From Closterium sp. Naga37s-1 (lineage: Eukaryota; Streptophyta; Zygnematophyceae; Desmidiales; Closteriaceae), in NCBI GenBank assembly GCA_947471745.1, contig CANJKZ010000822.1:1003501-1067500 (forward strand): DNA of 64,000 nt, in the 5' to 3' direction. A program made the translations under genes and the position numbers. Below, piece after piece: positions 43,225 through 60,484 of this stretch. Every line of letters begins with the position of its first letter. Positions within the stretch are counted from its first letter, which is position 1. The notes below the pieces were generated by a model. The model made no database searches, was not told the origin of the DNA, and worked only from the letters and a program-made list of their open reading frames with translations.

Positions 43225-44834
43225 TCACATGATGGTTGACATGACGGCAGCATGGGGCAGCACCTTCCCCACAAACACATACGCCCCTCCACCCAGCAGC
43301 AGGGCGCCACTGGCAGGGTTGATCCACCCTGAGTACCGACGGACGGCTGAGATCTGTTTGAGCGCGCCCGTGCACGAGGCGGCGAGCAGCAGCGGTGTGG
43401 CGAAGCCCATCGTGTAGCTCAGCAGCAGCGCACCGCCTGTCACCGCATCCTGCAAGGGAGGAGACGGAGGAAACAGAAGGGGGAGGGGGGACTGGTGAGG
43501 ACAAGGGGCGGAAAGAGGCAAGCAACAGATGGAGGGTGCTAGTGGGTGAAGCGGCCGGTGTGCTTTGTCTATGGCTTTCGTTCTTCCTCCGTTTGTCTGC
43601 TGTAAGCTTCCGCAAGAGCCACCAACCCACCAGGGGGTCCGCGAGTTACACACATCAGCCCCCACACCCTCTGCCCCTCCCACCGACTCACCCTGGTGGA
43701 CGCGACGAACGCGAGCAGCGAGGCGAGCACGGGCGTGCAGCACGGCGACGCCACGAACGCGAACGCCGCTCCGCCCGCCGCCATCTGCAGCGCCACGGGC
43801 ACCCACCCGCTCACCGCGGAGGGGCTGAATCGCGCCGCCACAGGCGCGGGCAGGCGAACGGGCAGCAGGCCGAGCAGGTGCAGCCCTGCCAGCATGGCCA
43901 CCAGCGACACGGCGGCCGGCAGCGCGCCGCCCACGTCGCCCACAGCGTGCTGGCCGGCGAGCGCGGCGGCGACGCCCATGGCGGTGCGCGTGGCGGCGAG
44001 GCCGAGCGTGAAGAAAAAGCAGTTGACCGGCACGCTGGCGGCGCGCGCGGACGGCGCGTCGGGGAGTGGTGGGGGGGAGTCCTCGGCGGAGCAGCAACAG
44101 GGCGGGGGAGAGGAGGGAGAGGCGGATGCGGATTGGGGCGGCGAGGGGCCGGCCGGGGGGGAGTCGAATCCGGCAATGAAGCCTACGGTGAGAGGCAGCA
44201 GGCTGAGCGTGCACGGCGCGAAGCTCGTTAGCAGCCCTGCGACGTAGATGATCGCGAGAGTCGCGGGCGACAAGGCAGCAAGGTCGTGCGACTCCGCCAG
44301 GTGGCTTGCGAGGTAGAGAAACTCGTCCACGTTGTCTTGGAGAGCGAACGCAACGTCCTGCCACGTTTCAACTGCTGATTCGAAGTCGAAATTGGGGAAG
44401 AGGTTAAGAACGGTTGACAGGTCGGGCAGCGAGGCGAGGAAGAATTGACTCGATGATGACGTGGCAATCATGTGATCCGCGGCGAGCGAGTCAACCGCGT
44501 GTTGCGACTCGGAAATAAGAGCGGCAGCAGCTGCGGGTGACGTCATAATGAGCGGAAGCAGGGCGGCGGGCAGAAGCGGCACGGGAAGTGATCGGCGCGG
44601 CGTGTCTGCAGCTGTCGTGCGACTCGCGCCTGGAGAGCTCGAGCTACTAGCTTCAAGTCTCCGCGATTCATTTCCAGACGGCACATGCTGTCGCGGCTGT
44701 GCTCCAAGTGCGATGTTTGGCGAGCGGCGACTCGTGGCCTGAGAGCGTCGAGGCTGGATTCCGGCATGCTCTCGAGTGCGAGGGAGACATGGTTGCGCAA
44801 TGCACGCTGCTCTAAGAACAGAAAGAACGGCCAT
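43225..44834 (-). CDS. CCDA: CcdA, thylakoid thiol-disulfide transporter for cytochrome c/b6f biogenesis
   Basis: Carries reducing equivalents from stroma to thylakoid lumen for apocytochrome haem attachment. Exons 44834..43692 and 43449..43225 join in frame to 455 residues. Residues 1-90 are a Ser/Arg-rich transit region. The membrane domain has the two redox cysteines: 'GLLTSFAPCTLSLLPLTVGF' (Cys near 207) and 'FAFVASPCCTPVLASLLAF' (near 366, with an extra adjacent Cys). Further helices are seen at 'VNCFFFTLGLAATRTAMGV', 'VSLVAMLAGLHLLGLLP', 'ALLLSYTMGFATPLLLAAS' and 'INPASGALLLGGGAYVFVG'. Unusual is a 50-residue Pro/Ser insertion containing PPPCCCSAED between helices 1 and 2, not found in typical CcdA. 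Confidence 0.94.
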
Positions 44835-45236
44835 GGACGTTAATTGTGTTTAATGTTACGAGAAAACGAGGCCTGAGGGGGCACGGGATCAAGGCAGCTG
44901 CAAAGGTCTATGCGCTTGCATTGGGCTAGCATGACTTACTACTCGGTTCTTATAAATACCTAAGTGGGGTTTGGAAAGTCTGCGACTCGAGCGTTTGTTG
45001 GGAATTGAAGGTCATCCTCCCGTACGAACAAAAAGTACGCGGGAGGTGGTCAGTCAATTTGAGGGATTGTAGATCAACATCTGTCGCCAGCATCGCAGAT
45101 GGGCGCGGGTCATCGCCAAGCATGTAAAATTCGCCAGGTGTCGCCACCGACCCCTCAACCCTGCCTTACCCAGGGTGTAGTACGACGCGATACGATCGCG
45201 TACGAGACCAGCTTTGTCGCCCTGTCGTACGAGTTT
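44835..45236. other. Intergenic spacer (CcdA promoter side)
   Basis: No coding segment. Several GTACGA/TACGCG stretches occur just left of the MITE, the last of which is its target-site copy. Confidence 0.5.
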
Positions 45237-45938
45237 CGGCCATTATCTCCGATACTCAGATTTTTCCTGAGCGCGTTCTCAGGTGTAATCAACCTGGACT
45301 TTCTCAACGTTGATTGGTCGTCGCTTTTTAGTCACATTTCTCACGCTGGTCGAACTCATTAGGAAGCGACAAAAACAGAACCATCCACTTTACCCTCCCG
45401 ACCTGGATATATGTACGGAAATTAAGGTAGCAAGAGAATGAAGCCCATATAATTCACTTGGTAGTGCTCAGTAGCGCAACCCACCGCTAAACAACGCTAC
45501 CGAAAGCACTAGACGACGCCACCGAGACCTATTCGGGCATGGCAGAAAAAAATATAACCCCTAGGGAACCTGGATGCATTTTCGAGAGGGGTCAACCCTA
45601 AACACGGAAATGGGCATTGTTTTTAGGGTTGATGCCTCCCGAGTCGCATCCCTTTCCGAGGTGGATAATATATTTTTTTTTTGTCAAGTGGGTTGCAATA
45701 TGTTCTCCAAAATATTTGGAGGCTTTCGGTGTTTAGGGTTGATCCTTCCCGGAAAACATATAGGTTCGCTACGGGCATTATATTTATTTATTGCAAGTGC
45801 TTGACTTCCTTTTTTTGAGTGACTGTATATAAGCAAGAGACAGAATAGCTTCACATTATATCGAGAAACTGTGTTTCTGTTGGTGATTACACCTGAGAAC
45901 GCGCTCAGGCATAATCTGAGTATCGGAGATAATGGCCG
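45237..45938. mobile_element. Mutator-like MITE with 55-bp inverted repeats, 702 bp
   Basis: Terminal inverted repeats 45237..45291 and 45884..45938 match at 53 of 55 positions, beginning CGGCCATTATCTCCGATACT. They are flanked by a perfect 9-bp direct repeat TACGAGTTT at 45228..45236 and 45939..45947, the size typical of Mutator-like elements. Each arm also holds the hairpin CCTGAG-CGCGTT-CTCAGG. The interior is AT-rich with two TTTAGGGTTGAT motifs and lacks any transposase frame. Near-identical arms suggest recent mobility. Confidence 0.92.
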
Positions 45939-46364
45939 TACGAGTTTGTTGTGGCGCAACTGGCGTGAATTTTGCTCTGCAATAGCAGAAGCGTACGTTC
46001 TGCAGATCCTCCTCGGAGCTACTGGTGGTAGCGACGCGTGTCTTGTCGAGGTGTACGAGGCGCAAGTCAGATCTGTGTCGGGACGTGCACTTGGGATTCA
46101 CGACTCACGGGCTGTACAGTACAGTACGATCCGACGTGTGATGACTTGTCAGTTCCAACATTTTTCTACCCCTGCGACTAGCACACTCGTTTGTAAGCGT
46201 CATGAATTCGCCACTGCTGAAAAACCCGTTCCTTTAACCAATGGAAAATTGCTAGAAAAACAAAGCCACCTTTTATGCACACAAATACACATCACAACCT
46301 AGCACAACAAAACAATGTCAGTCAAATTCTAGGAAATCAAGGCACCTTGAGCCCTTTATCAAGG
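45939..46364. other. Intergenic spacer
   Basis: About 425 bp between the MITE and the LNK-like stop. Presumed 3' UTR; nothing else recognised. Confidence 0.5.
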
Positions 46365-52322
<5,958 letters not shown>

Positions 52323-53451
52323 CGCTATCAGCCAAGCTCGAAAGGTTAAAAAATTGCAGGACATATAGGCCATAAATAGTAAGTTTGAGGCGAGAACTTA
52401 TGAATGTAAGTTGGTTCATTTATTTCACAAAAAGAGATCGGATGTCATTTACTATGTTCCAGACCATCTCGAGCTAAAAGCCTGCAAATTTTGGAAGGTG
52501 GTAAGTCGAGCAAGAACGAAGAGGAGGAGATCTGGGCAGCAAAGCGATGTGAGGGTAGCGCACCATGGGCCAACTGTTGACCGCGCAGTCGCCATCCTCC
52601 ATTTCCCATGCCGATGCCGACATCGCGGTCGAGCCGTCTCGGGATATTCACTACGTATGATACGCGAAACGCCTAGAGCTTACGACCTGGATAAGACTAG
52701 GAGTCAAATCGCATGGCTAGAAGAGTCTTGGACCATGAATCTGTGGGAAAGGTTACTGTGGTGGCTGGGTTGATCGGACTGGAGGCAAGGTGTGAGCAAG
52801 GGTGCACCATTCAACACGTTCCTTTGGCTTCCCTCGCTCCGTTCCCAAGATTGGCGTCTGGAAGCTGACGATATGGAGGACAGGCTTCATGGGCTGCCCG
52901 ACACAAGCCAGACTCACACCCGATAACAAATGCTGCAGGAAAGAGCACGAAATTGTTCCTATTATGTGTCAAATGAACTCCCGGGTCACACAAATAAACC
53001 GTGTAACGCTCTGAATCGCCATTCTGACGACATCGCCAGATTTTTGCCGAGAAAAAATCTTCCGACAGGCGGTCCTCAGCCACAGGATGGATTCCCTCCA
53101 AAGCGAAGCTGCTCTGCTTTGTCGCTCGCTCGGTTCAGTCAGACTCGCCCGGATCCACCGCGTGCGACCGGAGCCACTCGTAATTCCCAAAGGTGCTTTA
53201 CGAAAAAAATCTCGAGAGTGGTCTTGATTTTTGGCCGTGGCTTGGTGTTTCCGGGCAGATGGGCGTTTGTCCATGTCCGCAGCTGCCCATTCCGGAGGTG
53301 GGTGCTGTTGGAGCTAATAACGAAGCTTCATTTTTGGCTCAAACATCAGATTAGAACCAGCTTAGGAATAATAAATTGTATGCATTTCTGTCTCCTTACT
53401 GATTTCAGCGCTCAATCAAGCCAGAGAAGTTCTAGACGCCAATGATTACAG
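52323..53451. other. Intergenic region
   Basis: 1.1 kb upstream of the LNK-like start, reaching the small inverted-repeat element. Ordinary complexity; no coding exon, RNA gene or defended clock element (no AAAATATCT) was seen. Confidence 0.5.
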
Positions 53452-53781
53452 CTCAAGGCCCAAATTGCGCAAGAATAGTAATCTTGCGCAAGGGTTTGGG
53501 CTGGTCTAGAAAGTCTTGGGAGGGTGGGGTTGACCTATTTCGCACAAGCTCTCGCAACACTCGCTGAGTCAGCAAACCCCAGGGCCAACATTCTGTTTTG
53601 GATCCGAGAGTCCCAGACTGAGAAATACTGAAACTTGAAGTTTCGGCTCTGAGATTGGCCTCGACCAATCAGATTCACTCGTACCTACTGTAACCCAACA
53701 TTCGCCAACTCACAGAACCCAAACAACAGCTGCGCAAGATTAGTAATCTTGCCCAGCGCGGCCCGCAATTTGGGCCTTGAG
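53452..53781. mobile_element. Small MITE-like inverted-repeat element, 330 bp
   Basis: Inverted ends CTCAAGGCCCAAATTGCG (18 bp exact) at 53452..53469 and 53764..53781 are flanked by CAG on both sides (53449..53451 and 53782..53784), a possible 3-bp target duplication. Just inside both ends lies a second inverted motif around TAGTAATCTTGC. No protein frame. The superfamily is uncertain: 3-bp duplications fit PIF/Harbinger or CACTA, but the end sequence is not CACTA. Confidence 0.75.
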
Positions 53782-53834
53782 CAGATAATAAAGAACATTT
53801 TGATTCATCCTTGAAACTGATTGGCGAATCTGGT

Positions 53835-56800
53835 TTACGAATCACGAATCTCGCTGTGCTGTTGGCCATTTAGCAGCCCTACATCGCCTTTGGACACCTC
53901 GGTGCCATCTTGATCGAACTGGTCCGTCCATGACTCCCCTTCTTCCTCCTCCACCTCCCCGTCACTCCCAGTGCCTTCCACGCCATCCACGGCATGCATG
54001 CCCAGGTCACTGCCTGCCTCGCTCTGCATGGCAGCCACCATCTGCGGTGTCACCTGCATCACACGAGGCCCCTCCCAGGGGGCGGGCTGGCCGTCCTCCC
54101 ACCCGCGGTACAGCACCACCTTGGACGGCTCCTGCGACACAAACACCCCCCCTGTCGCCTCCTGCACATGTCACAAAGCACACACCACCCTAGTGAGTGT
54201 CACAGACAGTCAGATCAAACCCAAATGAGCTGCAGCACACACCCGTGGGGAGGCAAAAGCGCACCCAGGCATGCCCTCGGCACCCTCCCTCACCTCGAGC
54301 TGCTTGACGATCTCTTGTGCTGGCGTGCCGGCCGCCCGGCCTCGGATGCCCACCTTCACGAGCGCATGGCGTGTGAAGTGCAGGCGGATGGCCCTCGCCA
54401 GCCCCTCCACCACGTTGCTGCGCCCTGTGGCCACGCCAGCCAGGGGCACCATGCACAGAGATGCACCACGCATGTGCAGCATGGGAACGTCAAAGACACC
54501 ACAACAGCGGATGAGGGTGAGAGAGTGGAGGAAGAGGGGAGGAGAGCAGCTGAATGATTGCGAGTGAGAGCGAGGGTTGGAAACCAAGGGGGGGAAGAGA
54601 AGAGCGAGCGAGGGACCGAGGAGTGGTGGGGGCACTGACCAACTTGGAAGGCGGCGGTGCTGTCGAGGGTGAGCGCCCTGCGCCGGAGGTGGAGGCGCTG
54701 GGAGCGCGAGAGGGGAGGCGCCCTGAAGAGAGGCCCCACTAGCGCCCGCTCCCTCACCTCCTCCCTGCCCACTCGCCGCGTCTCCTGCACTGCCTCCCTC
54801 TCCCGCTGCTGCTGCCGCCTCTCCTCCTCGTCCTGCTGCTGCTGCAGCTGCGGCTGCACGCTGGCAGCAATGAGCGCATCAATCTCAGCTGCCTCTGCCT
54901 CCGCAGCGGGCGACAGCGGGGAAGGCCCGTCCGCACCTGCCTCACTTCCCTCCTCCCATGTGTCTGTGCTGCTGCTGCTGCCAGTGCTGGTGGCGGAGTC
55001 CAGAGAGAGAGGCAAAGAAGGGAGAGAGGCGCGGGAAAGAGGCGCTATCTCGCCAGGCTTCACCTGTGCCCCTCTCTCTGCCTCTGCCTGCCCTCACACA
55101 CATCCACACACACACACACACGCACACAGGCACACACACAGCGTGGTGCGAACAGATGGGAAAGGAGATGATGTAACTAAATCAGAAGAGGAGCAGACGA
55201 GCAGAAAAGCGGAGGGGAGCAGAAGGGCGGGAGAGTGGAGGGGAGAAAATCCGGGAGAGCACTGACCAGGCCTTGTGAGAGGCGGGCGATGGCGGTGTCG
55301 AGGTCCCTCATGTGTGCCTCCAGTGACTGCAGGGCGGGGGGGGGGCCATGGCATGCAGTGCACAGCATGGATTGGCAGGGGATGACGTAGCCGTTACACA
55401 CAGAGCATGCGACTCATAAGGGCCTAGCCGCAAGCGAACATACCGACTGAAAGCATCAGAGTCTGTGAGTGAGGCAGACACAACACAATCTCGTCAGCCA
55501 TGGCCCCACCAACCCCACACGTCCACACCGGCCCCCCTCCTCCCCACCCCTCCCCCCCGTCCCCCCTTCCTCCCCCAGCTCACGGCGCGGCGCTGCTCCT
55601 CGGTGGCGCGTTTGAGCGCCTGGCGCTTGGTGAGCAGCCCCTTGGGGCGCAGGACGGAGGGGCGCGAGTAGTTCTTGCCGCGATACACGATGATGGCGTG
55701 GTACTTTTTGACCGCCACCACGTCCACCAGCACGCCGCCGCTCTCCACCGCCAGCATGCCCGCCACGTCCTCTGCTCGGCGGCGGTCGCGCTCCTTGCAG
55801 ATGATCTTGACCAGCTCGCGGTGCTTCCAGTGCAGATGCATGTTCTCCACCAGCCCCGCGAACACCCCCCTCTTGCCTGCATGCCCCGGGGACGAGGGAG
55901 GGAGATGGGGGTGAGAAGAAGCGAGAATATGCTGGGTGGAAACAAGGGAAGAGACTAGGAGAAGCGCACGTTGCAACTTGCAATTGTTAGCAATGGGTGT
56001 CAAATGGCGGGGAGGACAGGCAGGTGGGTGGGCCGCATGGCACGGCACGGACCCATTTCAAGGTAGGCGCGCATCTTCTGTCCCAGCTTGCGGAACATGT
56101 GCCTCTCCTCCTCTGTGAGCGTCTCACTGTCCGCCGGCACCTCCACCGGCCGCAGCACCGCCTGCAGCTTCTCCAACTGCTCCTCCGCCCGCCCCTTCTT
56201 GCGCAGCGCCTGCTCCACACTCACAGAGAGGGCGGCGCACGGGTGGTGGAGGGGTGAGGGCAGTTAGCATTTACTGCAGCAGAGGCACGGAGCAGCTGGG
56301 GCAATGGCAGGCAATAAGCTGCAGCTTTGGGGTTGATAGGAACAAAACAATACACCAACAGCTTCTGCTCTATCTGCCATCCCACCTGAGCCAGCTTCTG
56401 CTCTATCTGCCGTGCCAGTGCCAGCCGCCTGGACGCCTCTATGGCCTCCCGCCGCCGCCGCCGCTCCTCCTCCACCAACTGCCCCTCCACCAACTGCCCC
56501 TCCACCTCCCCCTCCTCCCCGCCCTCCGCGTCTCCCCTGCCGTCAGACGAGTGCACTGCGCTCCCAGGAGAGGCTGCGCGATGATGGGCGTGCAGGCAAG
56601 GTGAAACACACGGGGGCGCAGAGTGGAGAGAGTGAGGGCGTATAGCATACAGGAAGGTGCTGTGCGTGAAACAATGCCGGGACGAGGAGAGAGTATATCC
56701 ATGAACAGGTCGTACAAACCCGCCCATGCACTGGTCACCACTGACCACTTCCCGTACCTCCCCATGCGCCCCCCTCGCCGTGTGCAGAGCCGGAAGGCGA

Positions 56801-59800
56801 GGGCAGCAGCAGCGAGGGCAGGGCGAGCAGGCGCTCCCTCTCCTCCTCGTCCGCACTCTGCCGCGCGTGCTGCTGCCGCGCTGCGAGCGTGGAGGCGAGC
56901 GCGGCGGGCAGGAAGTCCTTGCCGCGGTACAGCGAGATGAAGAACTTGTCGCGCGCCAACAGCACCCCGCCCGTCAGCCTCTGATGGAGGGCGGGTGGGG
57001 GGGAGGAGAAGGGGAGAGGCGGGGTTGAGAAGCAGAGAGGAGGTGATGGGAGGACGAGTGTGTGTGGGGTGTGGCAGGCGTTGTGACTGCAAGCACCTGG
57101 CACGCCCCCAGCTCACCTTGAGCTCCTGCGCCATGCAGCTCACCTTGAGCTCCTGCGCCATGCAGCTCACCTTGAGCTCGTCCGCCATGCAGCTCACCTT
57201 GAGCTCCTGCGCCATGCAGCTCACCTTGAGCTCCTGCGCCATGCAGCTCACCTTGAGCTCCTGCGCCATGCAGCTCACCTTGAGCTCCTGCGCCATGCAG
57301 CTCACCTTGAGCTCCTGCGCCATGCAGCTCACCTTGAGCTCCTGCGCCATGCAGCTCACCTTGAGCTCCTGCGCCATGCAGCTCACCTTGAGCTCCTGCG
57401 CCATGCAGCTCACCTTGAGCTCGTCCGCCATGCAGCTCACCTTGAGCTCCTCCGCCATGCGCTCGTTGCTGGTGTTCTGCACGCCGCGCTTGACGCCAAT
57501 CTTGGCCACCTCGCTGCGCTCCCACAGCGCCACCACCGCCGCCGCCAGCCCCTCCAGCCCCTTGTTGCGCCCTGCTCGCCCCGACCACAGCACACCCCAC
57601 CCCACCCCGTCCACCATACAAGAACGACAGCGCAGAGGGACGAGTGAGGATTTAGGGTTTAGGGTCAAACTGAGAGAGAAAGGGGAAATAGAGACTGAGA
57701 TTCAATGGGGCGTACATCACCTAGCATGAAGTGGGGCGGCAGCTTCCTGGCAAGGTGGCGCAGGCGGGTCATCTCATCGTTGCTCAGCTTGCTGCTCACA
57801 CCGTACGGCACCAGGCGGAACGGCGCCCGGTACCCCACCGCGGCTGCTCCCCCCAGCAGCAGGTCGGCGTCCACGGGGGCATGGCCGGGCCGCTCCCACC
57901 CCGCCACCTTGGGACCCAACCCCAACGTCACGTCCTCCTCCCCTGCTGCTGCATCTGACACCCCGCCCTCTTCACCCTGCCCTCCCCACTCCTGCTGCCC
58001 CTCACCGCCGCTTGCCCCACTCACCAGCGCTGCCTCTTGCTGCTCGCCCTGCCGCCCCTCTCCCTCGCCCTCCAATTCCCCATCACTCATCTCTCCCTCT
58101 CCCCACCCCCTCGCACCATCACTCCCCATCTCCCCTAACCCGGCTTCTGCTGCTTCCCCCTCTTCCCCCAGTTGCCCCTCCCCCCCTTGCACCTGCGCCC
58201 GCTGCCCCTCCTCCCCCCCCTGCCCGTACTGCGGCCCACGGTAGACTGCCAGCGCTGCCCCCGCCCGCCACACCACCATGCCGCCCGTCAGACGCTAAGG
58301 GAGATCCGGGGGGGTGGGAGAGTGGGCAGAGCGCAGGGAAGAGTTGGGGAAAAAAGGAAGGCAGCTTGGGATGGGGGCAGTGGAGCGTAGTGATGGTGGG
58401 GCAGGGGCAGGGGCAGGGGCAGGGGCAGGGGCAGGGGCAGGGGCAGGGGCAGGGGCAGGGGCAGGGGCAGGGGCAGGGGCAGGGGCAGGGGCAGGGGCAG
58501 GGGCAGGGGCAGGGGGAGGGGGAGGGGGAGGGGGGAGGGCAGGGGCAGGGGGATGGGGAGGGGCAGGGGCGTCACCTCGATCTGCTCGTGTGTGTGGCGC
58601 ATGTTGAAGGCGGGCGCCCCCTCGCACCTGACCTTCACCACCTCGTGCCCGGCGCGCCACCGCGCCTGCACCGCCGCCACTATGCCCTCCGTCACGCCCT
58701 GCCGCCCCACCTTCACCGGCTGCCGCAGCACCATCACTGCCGCCCGCAGCCGCCTCAGCTCACCGGGCGGCAGACTCACCTCCGCCACCCACGCCTGCCG
58801 CACCCGCCTTTCCCGCACGCCTACCGCCTCCCCTTGCACCCCGCCGCCTGTCCCTCCGCCCCTCCCCCTCCCCAGCCACGGGAACTCCTCCCCCTGCTGC
58901 TCCCCCCCTGCCACGCCCCGCCACCCATCCTCTGCGCCCATGCGCGCCCCTGCTGCCCGGCCCGAGTCATCATCCCGCCCCTCGCCCCTCCTCCCCTCTC
59001 CGCCATGCCCCCGTCCCTCGCCCCTTTCAGCGCCCTCCTCCCACGGAAAGCGCGCGCCCCCATCTTGCATTGCTGGCGAATCATAGAGATCCACGTCATC
59101 AGCTGATCTGAAGGCGTCACCATTCCCCCAAGGCAGGTGCGCGCCTCTAGCCCACGCAGGCGCGCCACTTGCGCCTCCCCTCGCTTCCTGCGCGCTCCCC
59201 CTCCATCGCCCCCCGCCCCCCTCCCTCCACCCATCCGCCCCTGACCTCTCGTCTTCCCCCCTAAAACCAGAATTGCTTCCTCTCCTCCCGTTGCCCATCA
59301 TCCCATCAAACCTCCCGCCTCTCGATTCCCGCCACGTGTCCACCCGCCCACCACCTCGCCCACCTGACCTCACCCGCTCTCCCTCCGCGCCAATCGCACG
59401 GCCCGCCACGCCATGTCCCCCGCTCCTTGCATCTTTTCCCCCTTCTCCACCCGCCGCCCAACGCTCCCTGCTCTCTCCGCGGGGCCCTCGCCATCCTCCG
59501 CGCACGTGCGCTCCCCCCTCCCCACTCCCGCGCCGCTCCCTGAACCCCACGCTGCTGCCCGCTCCCTGCCTCCCGCCTGCCCGCCCCCCTTCCCCCGCCT
59601 GTCGTGACTGCTCGCCCTGCGACCCGGCCGCCGCAGCCGCCAAAGTGGAGAGCCTCACAGGGCTCGGCGCGCCGTGGGAGGCCTTAGGCGAGTGGCGCAG
59701 CGCTAGTCCCAGCTCCGCGTGCGTGCGAGCCGCCGCTAAACCCCGCCCCGCGAAGAGCGAGCGTCGGAAACCCAAGGCTTGCATGGCGGGTCGTCTTTCT

Positions 59801-59973
59801 AGGGTTCGCGAAAGCACATGATGGGACGTCAATGGGCCGGCGTTGTGAGCGAAACGGTTACCAGTCGCTCCTCGCACAGTGGCGTGCGACGATAGCAGCG
59901 CCGCAGCACGACGCGAGACGAGCGGCGACGAAGATACTGCGAGCACCGCCGGAATGGCGGCGGCGTTGAGCAT
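53835..59973 (-). CDS. Chloroplast group II intron splicing factor with four CRM domains (CFM2/CFM3-like)
   Basis: Exons on - : 59973..58576, 58294..57721, 57571..57441, 56981..56758, 56573..56386, 56209..56053, 55876..55584, 55326..55267, 55063..54641, 54424..54294 and 54161..53835; all join in frame to 1301 residues. A basic Ala/Ser transit region is followed by ~330 Gly/Arg/Glu-rich residues. Each CRM domain is split by an intron at the same place, just after the first strand's Gly or before TGG: CRM1 ~400-495 ('[13 protein letters not shown]', '[20 protein letters not shown]', '[12 protein letters not shown]'), CRM2 ~640-735 ('[18 protein letters not shown]', '[18 protein letters not shown]', '[20 protein letters not shown]'), CRM3 ~868-960 ('[16 protein letters not shown]', '[15 protein letters not shown]'), CRM4 ~1123-1220 ('[17 protein letters not shown]', '[20 protein letters not shown]'). 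Four CRM domains fit CFM2/CFM3-type factors that splice plastid group II introns. ATG 59784 is an alternative start. Confidence 0.93.
56359..56412 (-). repeat. Duplicated exon-5 end in the CRM gene intron
   Basis: A 20-bp stretch in the last bases of exon 5 (56391..56412, coding RQIEQKL) recurs 32 bp away in the intron (56359..56380), so the donor CAG|GTGGG is bracketed by two copies of GGCAGATAGAGCAGAAGCTG. Confidence 0.85.
57112..57462 (-). repeat. 27-bp minisatellite made of exon end plus splice donor, 12 intronic copies
   Basis: The exon-3 end and donor (57436..57462: codons for AEELK, then GTGAG) are followed by exactly 12 tandem 27-bp copies at 57112..57435. Each unit on the coding strand reads GAGCTCAAG, then GTGAGCTGCATGGCG and CAG, so it holds a donor (AAG|GTGAGC) and an acceptor-like CAG. 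Two units differ by GAC for CAG. The unit encodes ELKVSCMAQ and stays open in frame. Confidence 0.96.
58398..58511. repeat. Hexanucleotide repeat (GGGGCA)19 in CRM gene intron 1
   Basis: Nineteen perfect tandem GGGGCA units on +, followed by GGGGGA variants, within the intron between the two CRM1 exons. The G4-capable strand is the non-transcribed + strand; the transcript would carry C-rich repeats. Confidence 0.97.
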
Positions 59974-60484
59974 AGCGGCGAGCGGGGGAGCCTCGGCTTG
60001 TGGATTACCGACAGGAGTTGTGAGGGAAGCGGATGCGATGCGAAGGCACGGTGCTATAACGCACGTGGCGAAACTTGACCCTCGCTCGAAACAGGTCCGC
60101 CGCTAGCGCATTCCGCGGGGTGCGTATGGCTGAAAGAAGCTGCTGTAGTGGGCTGGCGGGCGCTGTGCGAACCAAAAGCACTGGCGGAATATCAGGGTGG
60201 TTGCTGGGGTGAAGCACAACTGCTCTGCGGGGTGGTCTGTCACAATTTAGAAGCCCCACTCCTCAATACACTCCAGAACAAAACATCTTAACCTTGTTAG
60301 ACGACTACAGAAAAGAAAACACAATGTTCTCCCAGTCTAGAAGGACAAAAGACCCCCCATTGATTTCCTGAACACTCTGACTGTCGCATGGTTTTACTAA
60401 ATAGTCCCCTCTGTCAGTAGATCTGCACTGTGGATCCCCGATTGATCCTATGGGAAATTACATGCGTATTCGCGAGCACTAATG
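59974..60484. other. Intergenic spacer between the CRM gene and the satellites
   Basis: About 510 bp with the presumed CRM gene promoter. Nothing else recognised. Confidence 0.5.

Noticed and set aside
43395-44247. Arg/Gly-rich + strand frames opposite CcdA
   Set aside because: The - strand carries the conserved CcdA membrane segments and cysteines; the + frames are GC-skew shadows.
45590-45750. TTTAGGG/CCCTAAA motifs as telomeric sequence
   Set aside because: Only isolated single copies inside the MITE, no tandem array.
56439-57668. Protein with twelve ELKVSCMAQ repeats as the main CRM gene product
   Set aside because: The CRM consensus continues directly from AEELK to RLTGG when the first donor is used, so the repeats are intronic by default; read-through remains only a splicing hypothesis.
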